Part shown: piece by piece, positions 42,698-52,564 of the stretch
How positions within the stretch are numbered: position 1 is the stretch's first letter
How the letters are laid out: every line of letters starts with the position of its first letter
Assembly: GCF_017565645.3 (NCBI RefSeq)
Contig: NZ_CP086136.1
Span: 8,663,501-8,727,500 of the forward strand
Direction of reading: 5' to 3'
DNA from: Bradyrhizobium barranii subsp. barranii
Lineage (GTDB): Bacteria > Pseudomonadota > Alphaproteobacteria > Rhizobiales > Xanthobacteraceae
DNA length: 64,000 nt
Made by a program: the position numbers and the translations under genes
Notes under the pieces: generated by a model
What the model was told of the DNA's origin: nothing
The model's input: the letters and a program-made list of their open reading frames with translations, nothing else
Database searches by the model: none

Positions 42698-43701
42698 GCC
42701 GCGACCCTCCCGCCGGCCGCATCGAAGAACAGCGGCCTGTTAAGGCGTAGCGACACGACGTCGCCGACGTCTAACCTCGCCTCAGGGTCCGCCAACGTCA
42801 CGACAGGTTGGCCGCCGAGATCGAGATGGACATGGCTCTGGTCGCCGAGATGTTCGACCCGCGTGACGGTGGCCGACACGTCCCCGCAGCTGCGTGCGAT
42901 CGCCAGGTGCTCGGTACGAGCGCCAATCGTCTTAACGCCGGGCGGAACGCCGGCAAATAGAGTTGCCGGCAGCAGGTTGATCATCGGCTGGCCGAGCCGG
43001 GCAGCGACATAGGCGTTGACCGGGTTCTCGTAAATCTCGCGCGGCGTGCCGATCTGCATCAGCCGCCCGGCCTCCATCACGCCGATGCGCGATGCCATGG
43101 TCATAGCCTCGGTTTGATCGTGGGTGACGTAGAGGATCGTCGCGCCGAGATCGATCTGGATGCGCTTAAGCTCCAGGCGCATTTCACCGCGCAGCTTGGC
43201 ATCGAGCGAAGAAAGCGGCTCGTCCATCAGGTAGATCGAGGGCGAGCGCACCAGAGCGCGGCCAATCGCAACGCGCTGCATCTGCCCGCCCGATAACTGG
43301 GTCGCCTTGCTGTGGAGCTTGGCCTCGATATGGAGAAGACGCGCAACCTGTTCGACCTTTGCGCGAATTTCGGCCTCCGGCAGGCGCCGAGTCGGCGCGC
43401 GTAGCGCAAAGGCCATGTTCTCGAACACGGTCAGATGCGGGTACAACGAATATTGCTGGAATACGAAGGCGACGTCACGATCCGCCGGCGCATCACTGGT
43501 CACATCGCGTCCGTCGATGCGGACCGAACCGCTGTCGGGCGCCTCTAATCCAGCAACGAGACGCAGCGTCGTCGTCTTGCCGGCGCCGGTCGGCCCCAGC
43601 AACGCAACGAATTCGCCATCTCCAATGGTGAGGGACAGATCGACGACGGCTTGCGTCTTGCCAAACGCCTTGGAGACCGCCCCGATCTCGACTTCAGCCA
43701 T
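42694..43701 (-). CDS. Polyol-type ABC transporter ATPase 1 (MalK/UgpC class)
   Basis: A 335-residue ATPase with Walker A LGPTGAGKTTTLRLVAG near residue 36, signature LSGGQMQRVAIGRALVRSP, Walker B YLMDEPLSSLDAKLR, and a C-terminal TOBE-type domain (TIGARTEHLAIARS). The start at 43701 overlaps the preceding ATPase gene by 8 bp; the frame open to 43794 is not used. Two different ATPases for one importer are also known from the rhizobial glycerol transporter. Confidence 0.88.
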   Translation of the reverse strand: MAEVEIGAVSKAFGKTQAVVDLSLTIGDGEFVALLGPTGAGKTTTLRLVAGLEAPDSGSVRIDGRDVTSDAPADRDVAFVFQQYSLYPHLTVFENMAFALRAPTRRLPEAEIRAKVEQVARLLHIEAKLHSKATQLSGGQMQRVAIGRALVRSPSIYLMDEPLSSLDAKLRGEMRLELKRIQIDLGATILYVTHDQTEAMTMASRIGVMEAGRLMQIGTPREIYENPVNAYVAARLGQPMINLLPATLFAGVPPGVKTIGARTEHLAIARSCGDVSATVTRVEHLGDQSHVHLDLGGQPVVTLADPEARLDVGDVVSLRLNRPLFFDAAGGRVAA

Positions 43702-44791
43702 GCTTGCCTCCCTCGTGCAATGCGGTGCGTATTGCCCGTCCCGACCCCTGGTCGAAGAGCGACAACGTATCGGGCCGAAAATCGAGCCCGACATTCATCC
43801 CAATCCGAAAGGGCATGCTGGCGGGCGAGCGGGCCTTGAGAGCGCCGTAAGGCGTCGTCACCGTCACGATCTGCGTCGTGCCGAGATATTCCGACCCATA
43901 GATCTCGCCCCGCACCATGCCGCTATCGGAAAAACGCACATGCTCGGGTCTGACGCCCAGGACAAGGTCGCTCTCCACCAGAGCCTCGCGTGCGGTGGGT
44001 ATCGCAACGTCGCGATCCCCGAGCCGGATCGCCTGCGCCCCGGCTCGCAGGCTGCCGCGAAACGGCAGGAAATTCATCGCTGGAGAACCGATAAAGTCCG
44101 CGACGAAGAGCGAAACAGGCCGGTCATAAATGTCGCGCGGACTCGCAATCTGCTCGACCACGCCGTTGTTCATCACCGCAATCAGGTCCGCCATTGCCAT
44201 GGCCTCCAGTTGATCATGCGTGACGTAAACGGTGGTCGCGCCAAGCCGGTCATGCAGCGCGCGCAATTCCTGGATCATCGCCTCGCGCATCTCGGTATCG
44301 AGCGCTCCGAGCGGCTCGTCCATCAGGAAGCACTTCGGCTTGCGGACGATCGCCCGCCCAAGCGCGACGCGCTGACGGTCGCCGCCGGTGAGGGTCGAAA
44401 CCGACCGATCAAGGAGGTGGGAGATACGCAGGATCCGAGCGGCCTCCACCACGCGCCGGTCGCACTCCGCGGCTCCGATCCCCTCGCATTTAAGCGGAAA
44501 GCCGATATTGCGCCGGACATTCATGTGCGGATAGAGCGCAAATAGCTGGAAGACGAAGGCGATATCTCGCGCGGAGGCACGGTTCATCGTCACGTCCTCA
44601 CCGTCGAGCCTGATCGTGCCGGATGTCGGCAATTCCAGTCCTGCAATCATCCGTAGCGTTGTCGTTTTGCCGCAGCCGGACGGCCCAAGCAGACAAAGGA
44701 ACTGTCCGTCATCCACCGTAAAGCTCGCGCCCTTGACTGCGTGAAACTCTCCAAAGGATTTGTTGAGCGCTTCGACCCTGATCTGTGCCAT
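43694..44791 (-). CDS. Polyol-type ABC transporter ATPase 2 (MalK/UgpC class)
   Basis: A 365-residue ATPase: Walker A LGPSGCGKTTTLRMIAGLE, a slightly altered signature LTGGDRQRVALGRAIVRKP in place of LSGGQ, Walker B FLMDEPLGALDTEMR, and a TOBE-type regulatory C-terminus (LGVRPEHVRFSDSG). It pairs with ATPase 1 to form the likely heterodimeric motor. It begins 6 bp after the small membrane protein gene. Confidence 0.88.
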   Translation of the reverse strand: MAQIRVEALNKSFGEFHAVKGASFTVDDGQFLCLLGPSGCGKTTTLRMIAGLELPTSGTIRLDGEDVTMNRASARDIAFVFQLFALYPHMNVRRNIGFPLKCEGIGAAECDRRVVEAARILRISHLLDRSVSTLTGGDRQRVALGRAIVRKPKCFLMDEPLGALDTEMREAMIQELRALHDRLGATTVYVTHDQLEAMAMADLIAVMNNGVVEQIASPRDIYDRPVSLFVADFIGSPAMNFLPFRGSLRAGAQAIRLGDRDVAIPTAREALVESDLVLGVRPEHVRFSDSGMVRGEIYGSEYLGTTQIVTVTTPYGALKARSPASMPFRIGMNVGLDFRPDTLSLFDQGSGRAIRTALHEGGKHG

Positions 44792-44797
44792 CGAGCG

Positions 44798-45010
44798 CTA
44801 CTCCCGGACCTTCGAGACGATCATGAACATCACCGTCCCAATGAGAGTGACCGCGAAAGACCAGGAATAAAGCGTCAGAAAAAACGGCTGCATCAGCATG
44901 ACCACGCCTGCGGCAATGATCGCCGTCGCGATGGCCTCCAGCGGACCGCGCCGCAACATTCTGCTCGTCAGGTTGACGTGCGGCGTTGACGTGTTCACAT
45001 CAAGGTTCAT
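44798..45010 (-). CDS. Small membrane protein of the polyol ABC operon
   Basis: A 70-residue protein with two hydrophobic helices, LEAIATAIIAAGVVMLMQPF and YSWSFAVTLIGTVMFMIVS. The ATG overlaps the permease stop (ATGA). A small membrane protein (GlpU) is also part of the rhizobial glycerol importer, but this one does not clearly match it. It may assist the permease or be an accessory subunit. Confidence 0.7.
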   Translation of the reverse strand: MNLDVNTSTPHVNLTSRMLRRGPLEAIATAIIAAGVVMLMQPFFLTLYSWSFAVTLIGTVMFMIVSKVRE

Positions 45011-45960
45011 TTGCGAACGGCCCCAAAGGTAATCCCGCGCAGAAGATGCTTGCGAAGCAGCACCGTGAACACGACGATCGGCACAAGAAAGATCGTCGTG
45101 CCGGCGGCTACGGCCGGCCAATCCTGGCCGCCTTCGCCAATGATGATCGGAATGAATGGGGGCGCGGTCTGGGCGTTGCCAGAGGTCAGAAGCACAGCAA
45201 AGGCGTATTCGTTCCACGCAAAAATAAGGCAGAAAATCGCCGTCGCCGCGATCCCCGTCGTCGCCTGCGGTAGAACCACCTTCACGAACGCCTGAAAGCG
45301 CGTATAGCCATCGATCATTGCCGCTTCTTCGTATTCACGCGGGATTTCGTCGATGAAGCCCTTGAGTAGCCAGACAGCGAGCGAGACGTTCACCGAAGTG
45401 TAGAGCAGGATCATCCCGAGACGGGTATCCGATAGCCCGACGGTGCGGTACATCAGGTAGATCGGGATCGCGACCGCGATTGGCGGCATCATTCTGGTCG
45501 ACAGAATGAAGAACAGGAGGTCGTCCTTGAGAGGCACGCGGAAGCGCGAAAAACCATAAGCCGAGAGCGTACCGAGCGCGACGGCAAGCACCGTCGAGCC
45601 AAAGGCGATGATCAGCGAGTTGATGAAGCGCGGCACGTAGTTCGACGGCCCGGCGACAACCATGTTGCGGCTGCGCGCGATGTTGTCACAAAGCCCCTGC
45701 GGCGGCCCCAGCGTCTGGATAAACTCCTGAGTCTGACGCGAGCGTGTTGTGAAGACATTGCAATAGCCTTCAAGGGAGGGCTTGAAGAGGACCTTCGGCG
45801 GATAGGAGATCGCATCGTCAGGCGACTTGAACGAGGTGAGCACGATCCATATCAGCGGAACCATCGTGATGATGGCATAGAGTACGACGAGCAGGCCGGC
45901 AAAGCGGCGAGTGCCGGTCGACGGTTCGACGACTGAGTGGGCTGCATTTGAGGCGCTCAT
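45007..45960 (-). CDS. Polyol-type ABC permease 2 (MalG class)
   Basis: A 317-residue permease with six hydrophobic helices. The ATPase-contact EAA loop is EYEEAAMIDGYTRFQAFVKV near residue 220. A long periplasmic loop after the first helix (about residues 50-110, with YCNVFTTRSRQTQEFIQTLG) is longer than in MalG. The ATG at 45960 overlaps the permease 1 stop (ATGA); the frame open to 46062 is a shadow. Confidence 0.88.
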   Translation of the reverse strand: MSASNAAHSVVEPSTGTRRFAGLLVVLYAIITMVPLIWIVLTSFKSPDDAISYPPKVLFKPSLEGYCNVFTTRSRQTQEFIQTLGPPQGLCDNIARSRNMVVAGPSNYVPRFINSLIIAFGSTVLAVALGTLSAYGFSRFRVPLKDDLLFFILSTRMMPPIAVAIPIYLMYRTVGLSDTRLGMILLYTSVNVSLAVWLLKGFIDEIPREYEEAAMIDGYTRFQAFVKVVLPQATTGIAATAIFCLIFAWNEYAFAVLLTSGNAQTAPPFIPIIIGEGGQDWPAVAAGTTIFLVPIVVFTVLLRKHLLRGITFGAVRK

Positions 45961-46916
45961 CTGCTTTTCACCCGGTTCAGCGCCTTGACGTAGATGTTGG
46001 CAAGGCCAAACACTGTCACGAACAGAATGATCGCGAAGGCCGAGGAATAGCCGGTTCGCCAACTCTCAAAGGCTGCGCGCTTCAGTGTGATCGAAGCGAC
46101 TTCCGTGGTCGAGCCCGGCCCTCCTCCGGTCAGGAGGTTGACCATGTCGAACATCTTGAAATTCTCGATCCCGCGAAAGAGCACCGCGAGCATGATGAAC
46201 GGCAGAGCCATCGGCAGCGTGATCGACCAGAACTGCCGCCAATTCGACGCGCGGTCGACCTCCGCTGCCTCATAAATGTAATCCGGGATCGACCGTAGCC
46301 CCGCCAGGCAAATCAGCATCACGTAAGGCGTCCACATCCAGGCGTCGACGATGACGATGGCCCACGGGCTGAGGGTCACGTCTCCCAGCATCTGGAACGA
46401 CGAAGCGCCGCGCCCCGTGAAGAAGGCGACCACGTAGTTGAACAGCCCGATCTGCGGCTGATAGAGGAAGGTCCAGAAATTGCCGACAACCGCTGGTGAG
46501 AGCATCATCGGCAACAGAATGATCGTGGTCCACAGGCCATGGCCACGGAATTTCTTGTCGATCAGGAACGCAAGGCCGAATCCGAGCACAGTCTCGATCA
46601 GCACGGTCCAAACCACGAAATGCGCCGTGACCTGCATTGCCGCCCAGATATCCGGATCGGTCAGGATCGACTGGTACCAATCGGTCCCCAGCCATAGCGT
46701 CGGCGCGTTCGGCCGATTGGCGCGGTAGTTGGTAAATGACAGGTAGATCGTCCATACCAGCGGGAAGATATTGATCGCCAGCAGCAGCACGATCGTCGGT
46801 GTGATGAAAAGCCATGCGAGCGCCTGGTCCGAAAGGCCGCGGATACGACGTATCGCGCCTGGTCGGATCGGGACGGCCCGGTAGGTGATCTGCGACGAAG
46901 TGCTCAAATCGTTCAT
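45957..46916 (-). CDS. Polyol-type ABC permease 1 (MalF class)
   Basis: A 319-residue permease with six hydrophobic helices, the first at about 35-55 (AWLFITPTIVLLLAINIFPL). The EAA loop reads YIYEAAEVDRASNWRQFWSI. The ATG at 46916 is chosen over a TTG four codons upstream, though neither has a strong ribosome site; translation may depend on the hairpin region upstream. Confidence 0.88.
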   Translation of the reverse strand: MNDLSTSSQITYRAVPIRPGAIRRIRGLSDQALAWLFITPTIVLLLAINIFPLVWTIYLSFTNYRANRPNAPTLWLGTDWYQSILTDPDIWAAMQVTAHFVVWTVLIETVLGFGLAFLIDKKFRGHGLWTTIILLPMMLSPAVVGNFWTFLYQPQIGLFNYVVAFFTGRGASSFQMLGDVTLSPWAIVIVDAWMWTPYVMLICLAGLRSIPDYIYEAAEVDRASNWRQFWSITLPMALPFIMLAVLFRGIENFKMFDMVNLLTGGGPGSTTEVASITLKRAAFESWRTGYSSAFAIILFVTVFGLANIYVKALNRVKSR

Positions 46917-46981
46917 GGCCCTGGTCAATCCTGGCGTCGCGATTGTCGACTATGCGACGCCTGCGGGTTCTACCGAAGAGA

Positions 46982-47012
46982 GCCTGGAGCGCGCTCGGCG
47001 TGCGCTCCAGGC
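46982..47012 (-). terminator. Hairpin between binding-protein and permease genes
   Basis: Perfect eleven-base arms GCCTGGAGCGC and GCGCTCCAGGC enclose a nine-base loop, 7 bp after the binding-protein stop. As in the other ABC operon (23054-23081), this placement fits stabilised, over-produced binding protein with reduced read-through. Confidence 0.6.
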
Positions 47013-47019
47013 GTTTGCC

Positions 47020-48366
47020 CTAGAACTTCTTGCCTTCTTCCTTGAAGATCGACTTCCAGTCCTTTACCAGGCCATCGAGCGCTTCCTGCGCGGTGCCCTT
47101 GTCCGCCACCACGTAGTCATGCACGCGCTTCTGTTCGGCTTGCAGGAGTTGGGCATAGGAAGGCTCGGCCCAGAAGTCGACGACCATTCCCATCGACTTC
47201 AAAAACTCGCCGGCAAACGGCGCGCTGTTCGGGAAGCCCGGATCGTTCAACACTGACTTGGCGCAGGAATAGCCGCCCAGCGCCCACCACTTCTTCTGCA
47301 CATCTCCACCGGAGAACCATTTGATATATTGCAGCGCCTCGGCCTGGTTCTTGGAATAAGAAACGACCGAGATGCCCTGCCCGCCGAGCTGCGTCGCCTG
47401 GGTCGCTGGGCCGGCGGGATTGCTGAAGAAGCCGATCTTGTCCCCACCGACGTTCGGATCCTTGTAGAGGCCTGGGAAGAAGGCGAAGAAGTTCATTTGC
47501 AGCGCGACTTGCCCCGACTTGAACGCATCAAGCCCTTCGGACATGTAGGAGTTGGATGCGCCGGGCGGCGTGCAGCACTTGTAGAGCTCCTTGTAGGCCT
47601 CGAGCCCCTTCACGGCGCCGGGCGAGTTGACGAACCCGTCCATTGAATACGGCTTCTTCGGATCCTGATACTGGAAGCCGTAATCATAGAGGTAGTTCGA
47701 CACGCCCATGGTGATGCCTTCCGAGCCCCGCTCGGTATAGATCGAAGCGCCATAGACCTTCTTGCCGTCGATCTCGCGGCCCTGGAAGAATTTTGCGATG
47801 TCGCGCAGTTCATCGAGCGTCTTCGGCACGGCGAGATCGCGGCCGTACTTGGCCTTGAAATCCGCCTGGATCTCAGGCCGCGCAAACCAGTCTTTGCGAT
47901 AGGTCCAGCCCACCGCATCACCCATGGCGGGCAGCGCCCAATAGTTCGGGCTGTTCTTCGGCCACTCGGAATAGCCGACCACTGTCGCCGGCATGTAGTC
48001 GTCCATGCTGATTCCTTCCTTTGTGAAGAAATCGTTGAGCTTGACGTACTGACCGTTCTCGGCAGCGCCCCCGATCCATTGCGAATCCCCGATGATGAGA
48101 TCGCACAGCGAGCCATGCGAATTGAGCTCGTTCAGGAAGCGGTCGGCATAGTTGGTCCACGGCACGAACTCGAACTTCATGCCGACGCCGGTCTTGGCGG
48201 TGAAATCCTTCGACAGTTCGACCAGGGCGTTGGCAGGATCCCACGCGGCCCAGCACAGCGTGATGGTCTTGGCCTGCGCATGCGCAGGAGTAGTCCCCAC
48301 TCCGACACCGAGCGCGGATGCGAGAACTCCGAACGTAGTAAGAAGCGCCTTTACTGTCTGTTTCAT
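47020..48366 (-). CDS. Polyol-type ABC substrate-binding protein (family 1)
   Basis: A 448-residue solute-binding protein of the SBP_bac_1 class. A Sec signal (ALLTTFGVLASALGVGVGTT, cleavage after AHA) precedes the mature start KTITLCWAAWDPANALVEL. Other features are a Trp-rich ligand region (DAVGWTYRKDWFARPEIQ) and YKELYKCCTPPGASNSYMSE. It is shorter than rhizobial glycerol-binding GlpV proteins as I recall them. Because all transport genes run directly into a complete DHA kinase, dihydroxyacetone or a precursor is the best guess for the ligand. GGGAGGG precedes the ATG. Confidence 0.87.
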   Translation of the reverse strand: MKQTVKALLTTFGVLASALGVGVGTTPAHAQAKTITLCWAAWDPANALVELSKDFTAKTGVGMKFEFVPWTNYADRFLNELNSHGSLCDLIIGDSQWIGGAAENGQYVKLNDFFTKEGISMDDYMPATVVGYSEWPKNSPNYWALPAMGDAVGWTYRKDWFARPEIQADFKAKYGRDLAVPKTLDELRDIAKFFQGREIDGKKVYGASIYTERGSEGITMGVSNYLYDYGFQYQDPKKPYSMDGFVNSPGAVKGLEAYKELYKCCTPPGASNSYMSEGLDAFKSGQVALQMNFFAFFPGLYKDPNVGGDKIGFFSNPAGPATQATQLGGQGISVVSYSKNQAEALQYIKWFSGGDVQKKWWALGGYSCAKSVLNDPGFPNSAPFAGEFLKSMGMVVDFWAEPSYAQLLQAEQKRVHDYVVADKGTAQEALDGLVKDWKSIFKEEGKKF

Positions 48367-48792
48367 AACGCTTTCCCTCCCAGTGGGGTCGGCCATCGAC
48401 ATGGCGCGACTCTCCAACCCGCTCGAATGCTTCGAGCAGAGCGATACAGTCCTTCACGGGCTGAACGACTAAACGGACGTTTCCTCGCGCCTGCCTGGAT
48501 TCTTAGGGATTCAGCCAAGCTCGATTTGTTTAGTGAAACACTATATACTAAACATTGCAAGCACGCTCTTAAGTCGCTCGGTCATGGTGCCCCTCGCGAA
48601 ATTGAGGCAGCGACCATGCGCTCAACCGGTGCTGGCTATGCGATCTGCGCCACCTTAAGTTACATCAGGGACTTTGCGTTCGCGCACGGCTGCCTCGACC
48701 TGATCTGCAAGAACCGCGAGATGGCTGGCTCTAGAGACGAATACGCATTGTCGCTATGGACGGCGATGCCGTCTGGCTTCGTGCCTGCCTAA
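48367..48792. other. Promoter region of the DHA-kinase operon
   Basis: This 426-bp gap holds the operator-like inverted repeat at 48528-48553. A plus-strand frame from 48615 to 48792 encodes 58 residues of mixed composition (ICATLSYIRDFAFAHGC) that could be a small gene but has no ribosome site. Otherwise nothing was recognised. Confidence 0.4.
48528..48553. promoter_or_regulatory. Inverted repeat, candidate operator
   Basis: GTTTAGT and ACTAAAC arms are separated by 12 AT-rich bases, about 170 bp upstream of the binding-protein start. The AT-rich centre and symmetry suit a repressor site overlapping a promoter for the minus-strand operon. Confidence 0.45.
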
Positions 48793-51369
48793 CTAACTAT
48801 CTTCTTTCTGAAGAAGAGAATGCAGACGTTGAGCGAGTTCGGCCACGCCAAAGGGCTTGTGAATAATCGGGAACTCGTCTGTCGCCCCGTGACGCGCGAG
48901 CACGTCTCCCACGTAGCCCGACGTAAGTAATATCTTGATCCTGATCCTGCTGTTCCGCCGCTTTGCTTCGCGAGCAAGCTCGACGCCATTGGGACCATTC
49001 GGCATGACGACATCGCTGAACAGAAGATCGAACCCCTGATCGCTGTCGAGAATTCGGATGGCTTCGGTACCGTTGTGAGCAAGGCGAATCCGATAGCCAA
49101 AGCTCGTCAGCATTGCAGACACGACTTCCAACAGATCTTCATTGTCCTCGACCAAAAGAATTCGCTCGGAGCCTCCCGGCATAGCCCGGGTCTGTTCAGT
49201 TTCCACCTCGTCGCGAGCCTCCTGATTGGCTCTCGGCAGGTACAGTGAGATCGTGGTGCCGGCGTTAGGGGCACTTTCGACTGAAATATAGCCACCGGAT
49301 TGCCGGACAAAGCCATACACCATGCTGAGACCGAGGCCAGTGCCCTTGCCAACTTCCTTGGTAGTGAAGAAGGGCTCGAAAATCCGGTCTCGCACCTCGG
49401 GAGACATCCCCTGCCCCGTATCCGAGACGGACAGCCTCACATATGATCCGGCCGGACATCCAGCGACGGCTTCCCCATCCAGAACGACGTTCCGCGCCTC
49501 GATCTCGAGCACTCCGCCGCCCGGCATCGCATCGCGGCCGTTCAGCGCTAGATTGAGAAGGGCAGTCTCCAGCAGGGATGGATCCACCTGACAGAGCCAC
49601 AATCGCTCGTCGATCTTCAGCCTAACCTCGCATTCTGCGCCGACCGCCTGACGGACGAGCCCCTGGAAGTTGGAGATCAGCTCGTTGGCATTGATCAGTT
49701 TAGGGTTGAGCTTTTGCCGTCGAGAGAAAGCGAGGAGCTGTGCGGTGAGCTTCGCCCCCCGGTCGGCGGCACGCCGCGCAGTCGCGGCGAAGCGCCGGAT
49801 CTTGCCGTCATTTGCCGCGCGCTCGATGAGATCAAGGTTTCCCGAAACGACGGCAAGCAGGTTGTTGAAGTCATGGGCAACACCGCCCGTGAGCTGTCCG
49901 ACGGACTCCATCTTCTGGCTCTGATGAAGCTGCTCTTCGATGCGCTGGCGCGCCTCCACAGCATGCTTTTGCTCGGTGACGTCTCGAAAGAAGATCGCTA
50001 TCCCTTCGCCAGAAGGAAACGCGTTGATCGCATACCATGCGGCACGACGAGGACAGTGCGCTTCGAACGAAACCGGACGGCGGTTCGACATGACTTCCCG
50101 AAGCTGCTCGACGATTCCCGTATCGCGGGCATCCAGAAGCGACGCCGGCAGGTGCATTCCAATCAGATCACGCCCCTGAGCGATCTGAGACCAGGCCCTC
50201 TGGTTGAAGAAGCTGATCCGCCAATCGTGGTCGACGATCACGACGCTGTCTGTCGTGCTTTCGAAGAGCATCGTAAGCCGGGCCGCGGCGTCCTCGGCCT
50301 TCTCTTTTGCATCGGACAATTCCTGCTCGCGGCGATCCAGCGCATCGGCCATGGTGTTGAAGGCGCCGGCTACGCCTGCGATTTCAGAACTGCCGCGGAT
50401 GTTCACCCGGCGAGCATAGTCGCCGAGGCGCCATCGATTCGCGGCGTCAACTAATAGCCCGAGCGGCCGATGGATGAATTGCCGGGCGCCGAGCAGCGTC
50501 AGGCCCAGCACCATCATGGCGCTGAGGGCGATGAGGAAGATGTCGTGTCGGGTCCGGCTCTGGATCTCGGCAAAGGCGTTCGCCTTGTCGAGGCCGAAGC
50601 TGACGCGAAGTCCCCCAGAATCGGGCCCGAGAGCCGAGAAACCCACGATCCTCTCGACGCCGTCGACATCAACCAGGTCGGCTGCGAGACCGTCGCCATA
50701 CTGCCTCTCATCACCAGCGCGAACCAATTTCTTACCGACAAATCGGTCATTGTCCGGATAGCGGGCAAGGTAGGTGCCGTTGCGATCGGTGATGGCCAGC
50801 GCGTCTCCCGCCGGAACACCCGCGCGCGCGATGTAGTCCGCTAACCAGTCCAGGCCGAGAGGCGCAATGATGACGCCCCCTGGCTGACCATCATCTCCGT
50901 AGAAAGGCAGCGCGAACTGAATGAGTTTCCGATCGACGGACAGACCGATCGAGAATTGTCCCACCGTAAACGCGCCCGTCTTCAACGCGTCCGCAAAGTA
51001 GGGACGCCCGGAGACATTCACCGGCTTGCGATCCGTGTTTGTATCGCAGAAGGGCTGGCCACTCAGATCGGTAGCGACGAAAGTGAGGAAAGCCGGAAAC
51101 CGGGACCTCATCCCTGCCATCGCCGCATTGCACCCCTTGCTATCTTTCGCCTTTATCGAAGGGAGTTCGGACAGCGCAATCAGGACCTGCCGAATGCCCT
51201 GAACGATCTGTTGCTGCTGTTCGGCGGCGAGCTTAGCGAGACCGAGCGCCTGATTCTGTACGTCCACTTGGCGCGCGCGTCGAAGGTTAACTTCGTTGTA
51301 CGCCTGAATCGAGATAGCGGGCAATAACGCGACTGCGACAAGCGCCAACAGGCGCGACAAGATGGTCAT
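48793..51369 (-). CDS. Hybrid sensor histidine kinase (Cache-HAMP-PAS-HisKA-HATPase-REC)
   Basis: An 858-residue membrane kinase. Two membrane helices (about 5-22 and 280-298) flank a dCache-type periplasmic sensor ([20 protein letters not shown]). HAMP and PAS domains follow ([20 protein letters not shown]). The phospho-accepting His is in [11 protein letters not shown] near residue 500, with ATP-binding N and G boxes [22 protein letters not shown] and [13 protein letters not shown]-terminal receiver has its Asp in [14 protein letters not shown]. No separate output regulator is adjacent. The ligand is unknown; small organic acids are common for this sensor type. Confidence 0.9.
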   Translation of the reverse strand: MTILSRLLALVAVALLPAISIQAYNEVNLRRARQVDVQNQALGLAKLAAEQQQQIVQGIRQVLIALSELPSIKAKDSKGCNAAMAGMRSRFPAFLTFVATDLSGQPFCDTNTDRKPVNVSGRPYFADALKTGAFTVGQFSIGLSVDRKLIQFALPFYGDDGQPGGVIIAPLGLDWLADYIARAGVPAGDALAITDRNGTYLARYPDNDRFVGKKLVRAGDERQYGDGLAADLVDVDGVERIVGFSALGPDSGGLRVSFGLDKANAFAEIQSRTRHDIFLIALSAMMVLGLTLLGARQFIHRPLGLLVDAANRWRLGDYARRVNIRGSSEIAGVAGAFNTMADALDRREQELSDAKEKAEDAAARLTMLFESTTDSVVIVDHDWRISFFNQRAWSQIAQGRDLIGMHLPASLLDARDTGIVEQLREVMSNRRPVSFEAHCPRRAAWYAINAFPSGEGIAIFFRDVTEQKHAVEARQRIEEQLHQSQKMESVGQLTGGVAHDFNNLLAVVSGNLDLIERAANDGKIRRFAATARRAADRGAKLTAQLLAFSRRQKLNPKLINANELISNFQGLVRQAVGAECEVRLKIDERLWLCQVDPSLLETALLNLALNGRDAMPGGGVLEIEARNVVLDGEAVAGCPAGSYVRLSVSDTGQGMSPEVRDRIFEPFFTTKEVGKGTGLGLSMVYGFVRQSGGYISVESAPNAGTTISLYLPRANQEARDEVETEQTRAMPGGSERILLVEDNEDLLEVVSAMLTSFGYRIRLAHNGTEAIRILDSDQGFDLLFSDVVMPNGPNGVELAREAKRRNSRIRIKILLTSGYVGDVLARHGATDEFPIIHKPFGVAELAQRLHSLLQKEDS

Positions 51370-52141
51370 TCTCTGCCGTATTCAAATCGTCCCGGAGCTT
51401 GCTGTGCATTTCAATCCCAATGGGGATACGCTTATAGGCGTTCGTCATTCCAATCACGATCGTGAGAACCACGAGTGACCGCTCGTTGAACATGCGCGGC
51501 GGCGCAAGCTTCATCCGCACCCGCATTCAAATGACACATGCTGCATGTTCGCCCCTACAATCCCGCCCTACTCGCGAGCGCCATGACATCGCGCGGTGGT
51601 ACAGCCAAAATCGACAATCTTGGTACTGTTTTTTTGAGCGGGCATCGCGCATCTATCTGGCAAGACCAACGGCAACTCGGATGTAACTTCGACCCGTGGC
51701 ACGACGGTTCGAATGCGTCGGGCGCGATCGCGCCACGGCGTCGGAGTATTGCGTCGGTAATTTAGACCAAACCTACTTTGCTTAAAGCACCGCCTTGCTC
51801 ATGATCGCTCATGAAATGCCAGGCGATCACAGATCCGATCTGGACCGCGCCAGCGATACCGGCAAGCGCCGGTACTTCATGCTGGAAAAGCTGGCGGTGA
51901 TGGAGTTATGGTCTAACGAATCGGCGGATGTGTTTCGGTAACGGAAGGAGCCACCTGGATCGGTTCCGTTACAAGCGCTTCATCTTGTCGAAGTCTGCCT
52001 TTGACCCTCCAGGCACGATTAACCTTGGCGGTTAGGCTTACCGAGCAAGCATCTCCGCGAGAAGCTTGACGGCCGATCTATGAGCCGTTGGCCAGAACCG
52101 ATAGATTGTAAGGATTGAGTCGTTGCGTTCGAGTGGCGCGC
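51370..52141. other. Gene-poor interval
   Basis: No solid gene in 772 bp. A 41-codon plus-strand frame at 51816-51941 (SDTGKRRYFMLEKLAVMELW) is protein-like and might be a mini-gene or fragment, but lacks a ribosome site. GGTTTAGTCTAAA-like half sites near 51760-51775 are unexplained. Confidence 0.35.
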
Positions 52142-52564
52142 GTGAGTTTTCAGCTTTCCATATTGAAGATTTTGGCAGGGCAGCCAGACGGCCGGGGAAA
52201 CCTTGAGCTTATCAAGCTGCATCTCGCGGTTTTCTATACGAGCGGCCCTGAATGGACGTTGCGTATGAAGCGTCTCGCTGAACTTGCGCCGGATCTTGAT
52301 GCGTTCAGCCAAGGACTCATCACTCGTGAACGCGGCGCATGGACTATCACGAACCAAGGACGCGACTTCCTTGCCAAACTCGAGGAGGCTGCCTTGGGTG
52401 CAACGCCGGCCATACGGCCCCCCGACCCAGCCGAGCCGGTTGAGGTCGAGCAAGCCTCGCCAATAGCTCCTCCAGCGGCGGCTTCTCTGCCGAAAGTACT
52501 GGAGCGATCGCACGGGCGCCCCCAAGGCAAACACCGCAAGAACCATCGCAAACGATCGGCTTAA
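52142..52564 (+). CDS. Small hypothetical protein with basic tail
   Basis: A 140-residue protein. The first 90 residues (VSFQLSILKILAGQPDGRGN, WTLRMKRLAELAPDLDAFSQ, WTITNQGRDFLAKLEE) look like a winged helix. The tail is Pro/Ala-rich, then very basic (RPQGKHRKNHRKRSA). Related small proteins are, as I recall, common in Bradyrhizobium. A GTG at 52142 is taken as start by resemblance to those; a TTG at 52115 is the alternative. Nucleic-acid binding is plausible. Confidence 0.6.
   Translation: MSFQLSILKILAGQPDGRGNLELIKLHLAVFYTSGPEWTLRMKRLAELAPDLDAFSQGLITRERGAWTITNQGRDFLAKLEEAALGATPAIRPPDPAEPVEVEQASPIAPPAAASLPKVLERSHGRPQGKHRKNHRKRSA

Noticed and set aside
43307..44545. A 412-codon plus-strand frame across two ATPase genes
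   Set aside because: It spans two genes with full ABC ATPase motifs on the other strand.
47020..48366. Naming the importer as glycerol transporter GlpVPQUST
   Set aside because: The binding protein is shorter than GlpV proteins as I recall them, the small membrane protein does not clearly match GlpU, and no glpD or glpK is nearby; a dihydroxyacetone role fits the neighbours better.
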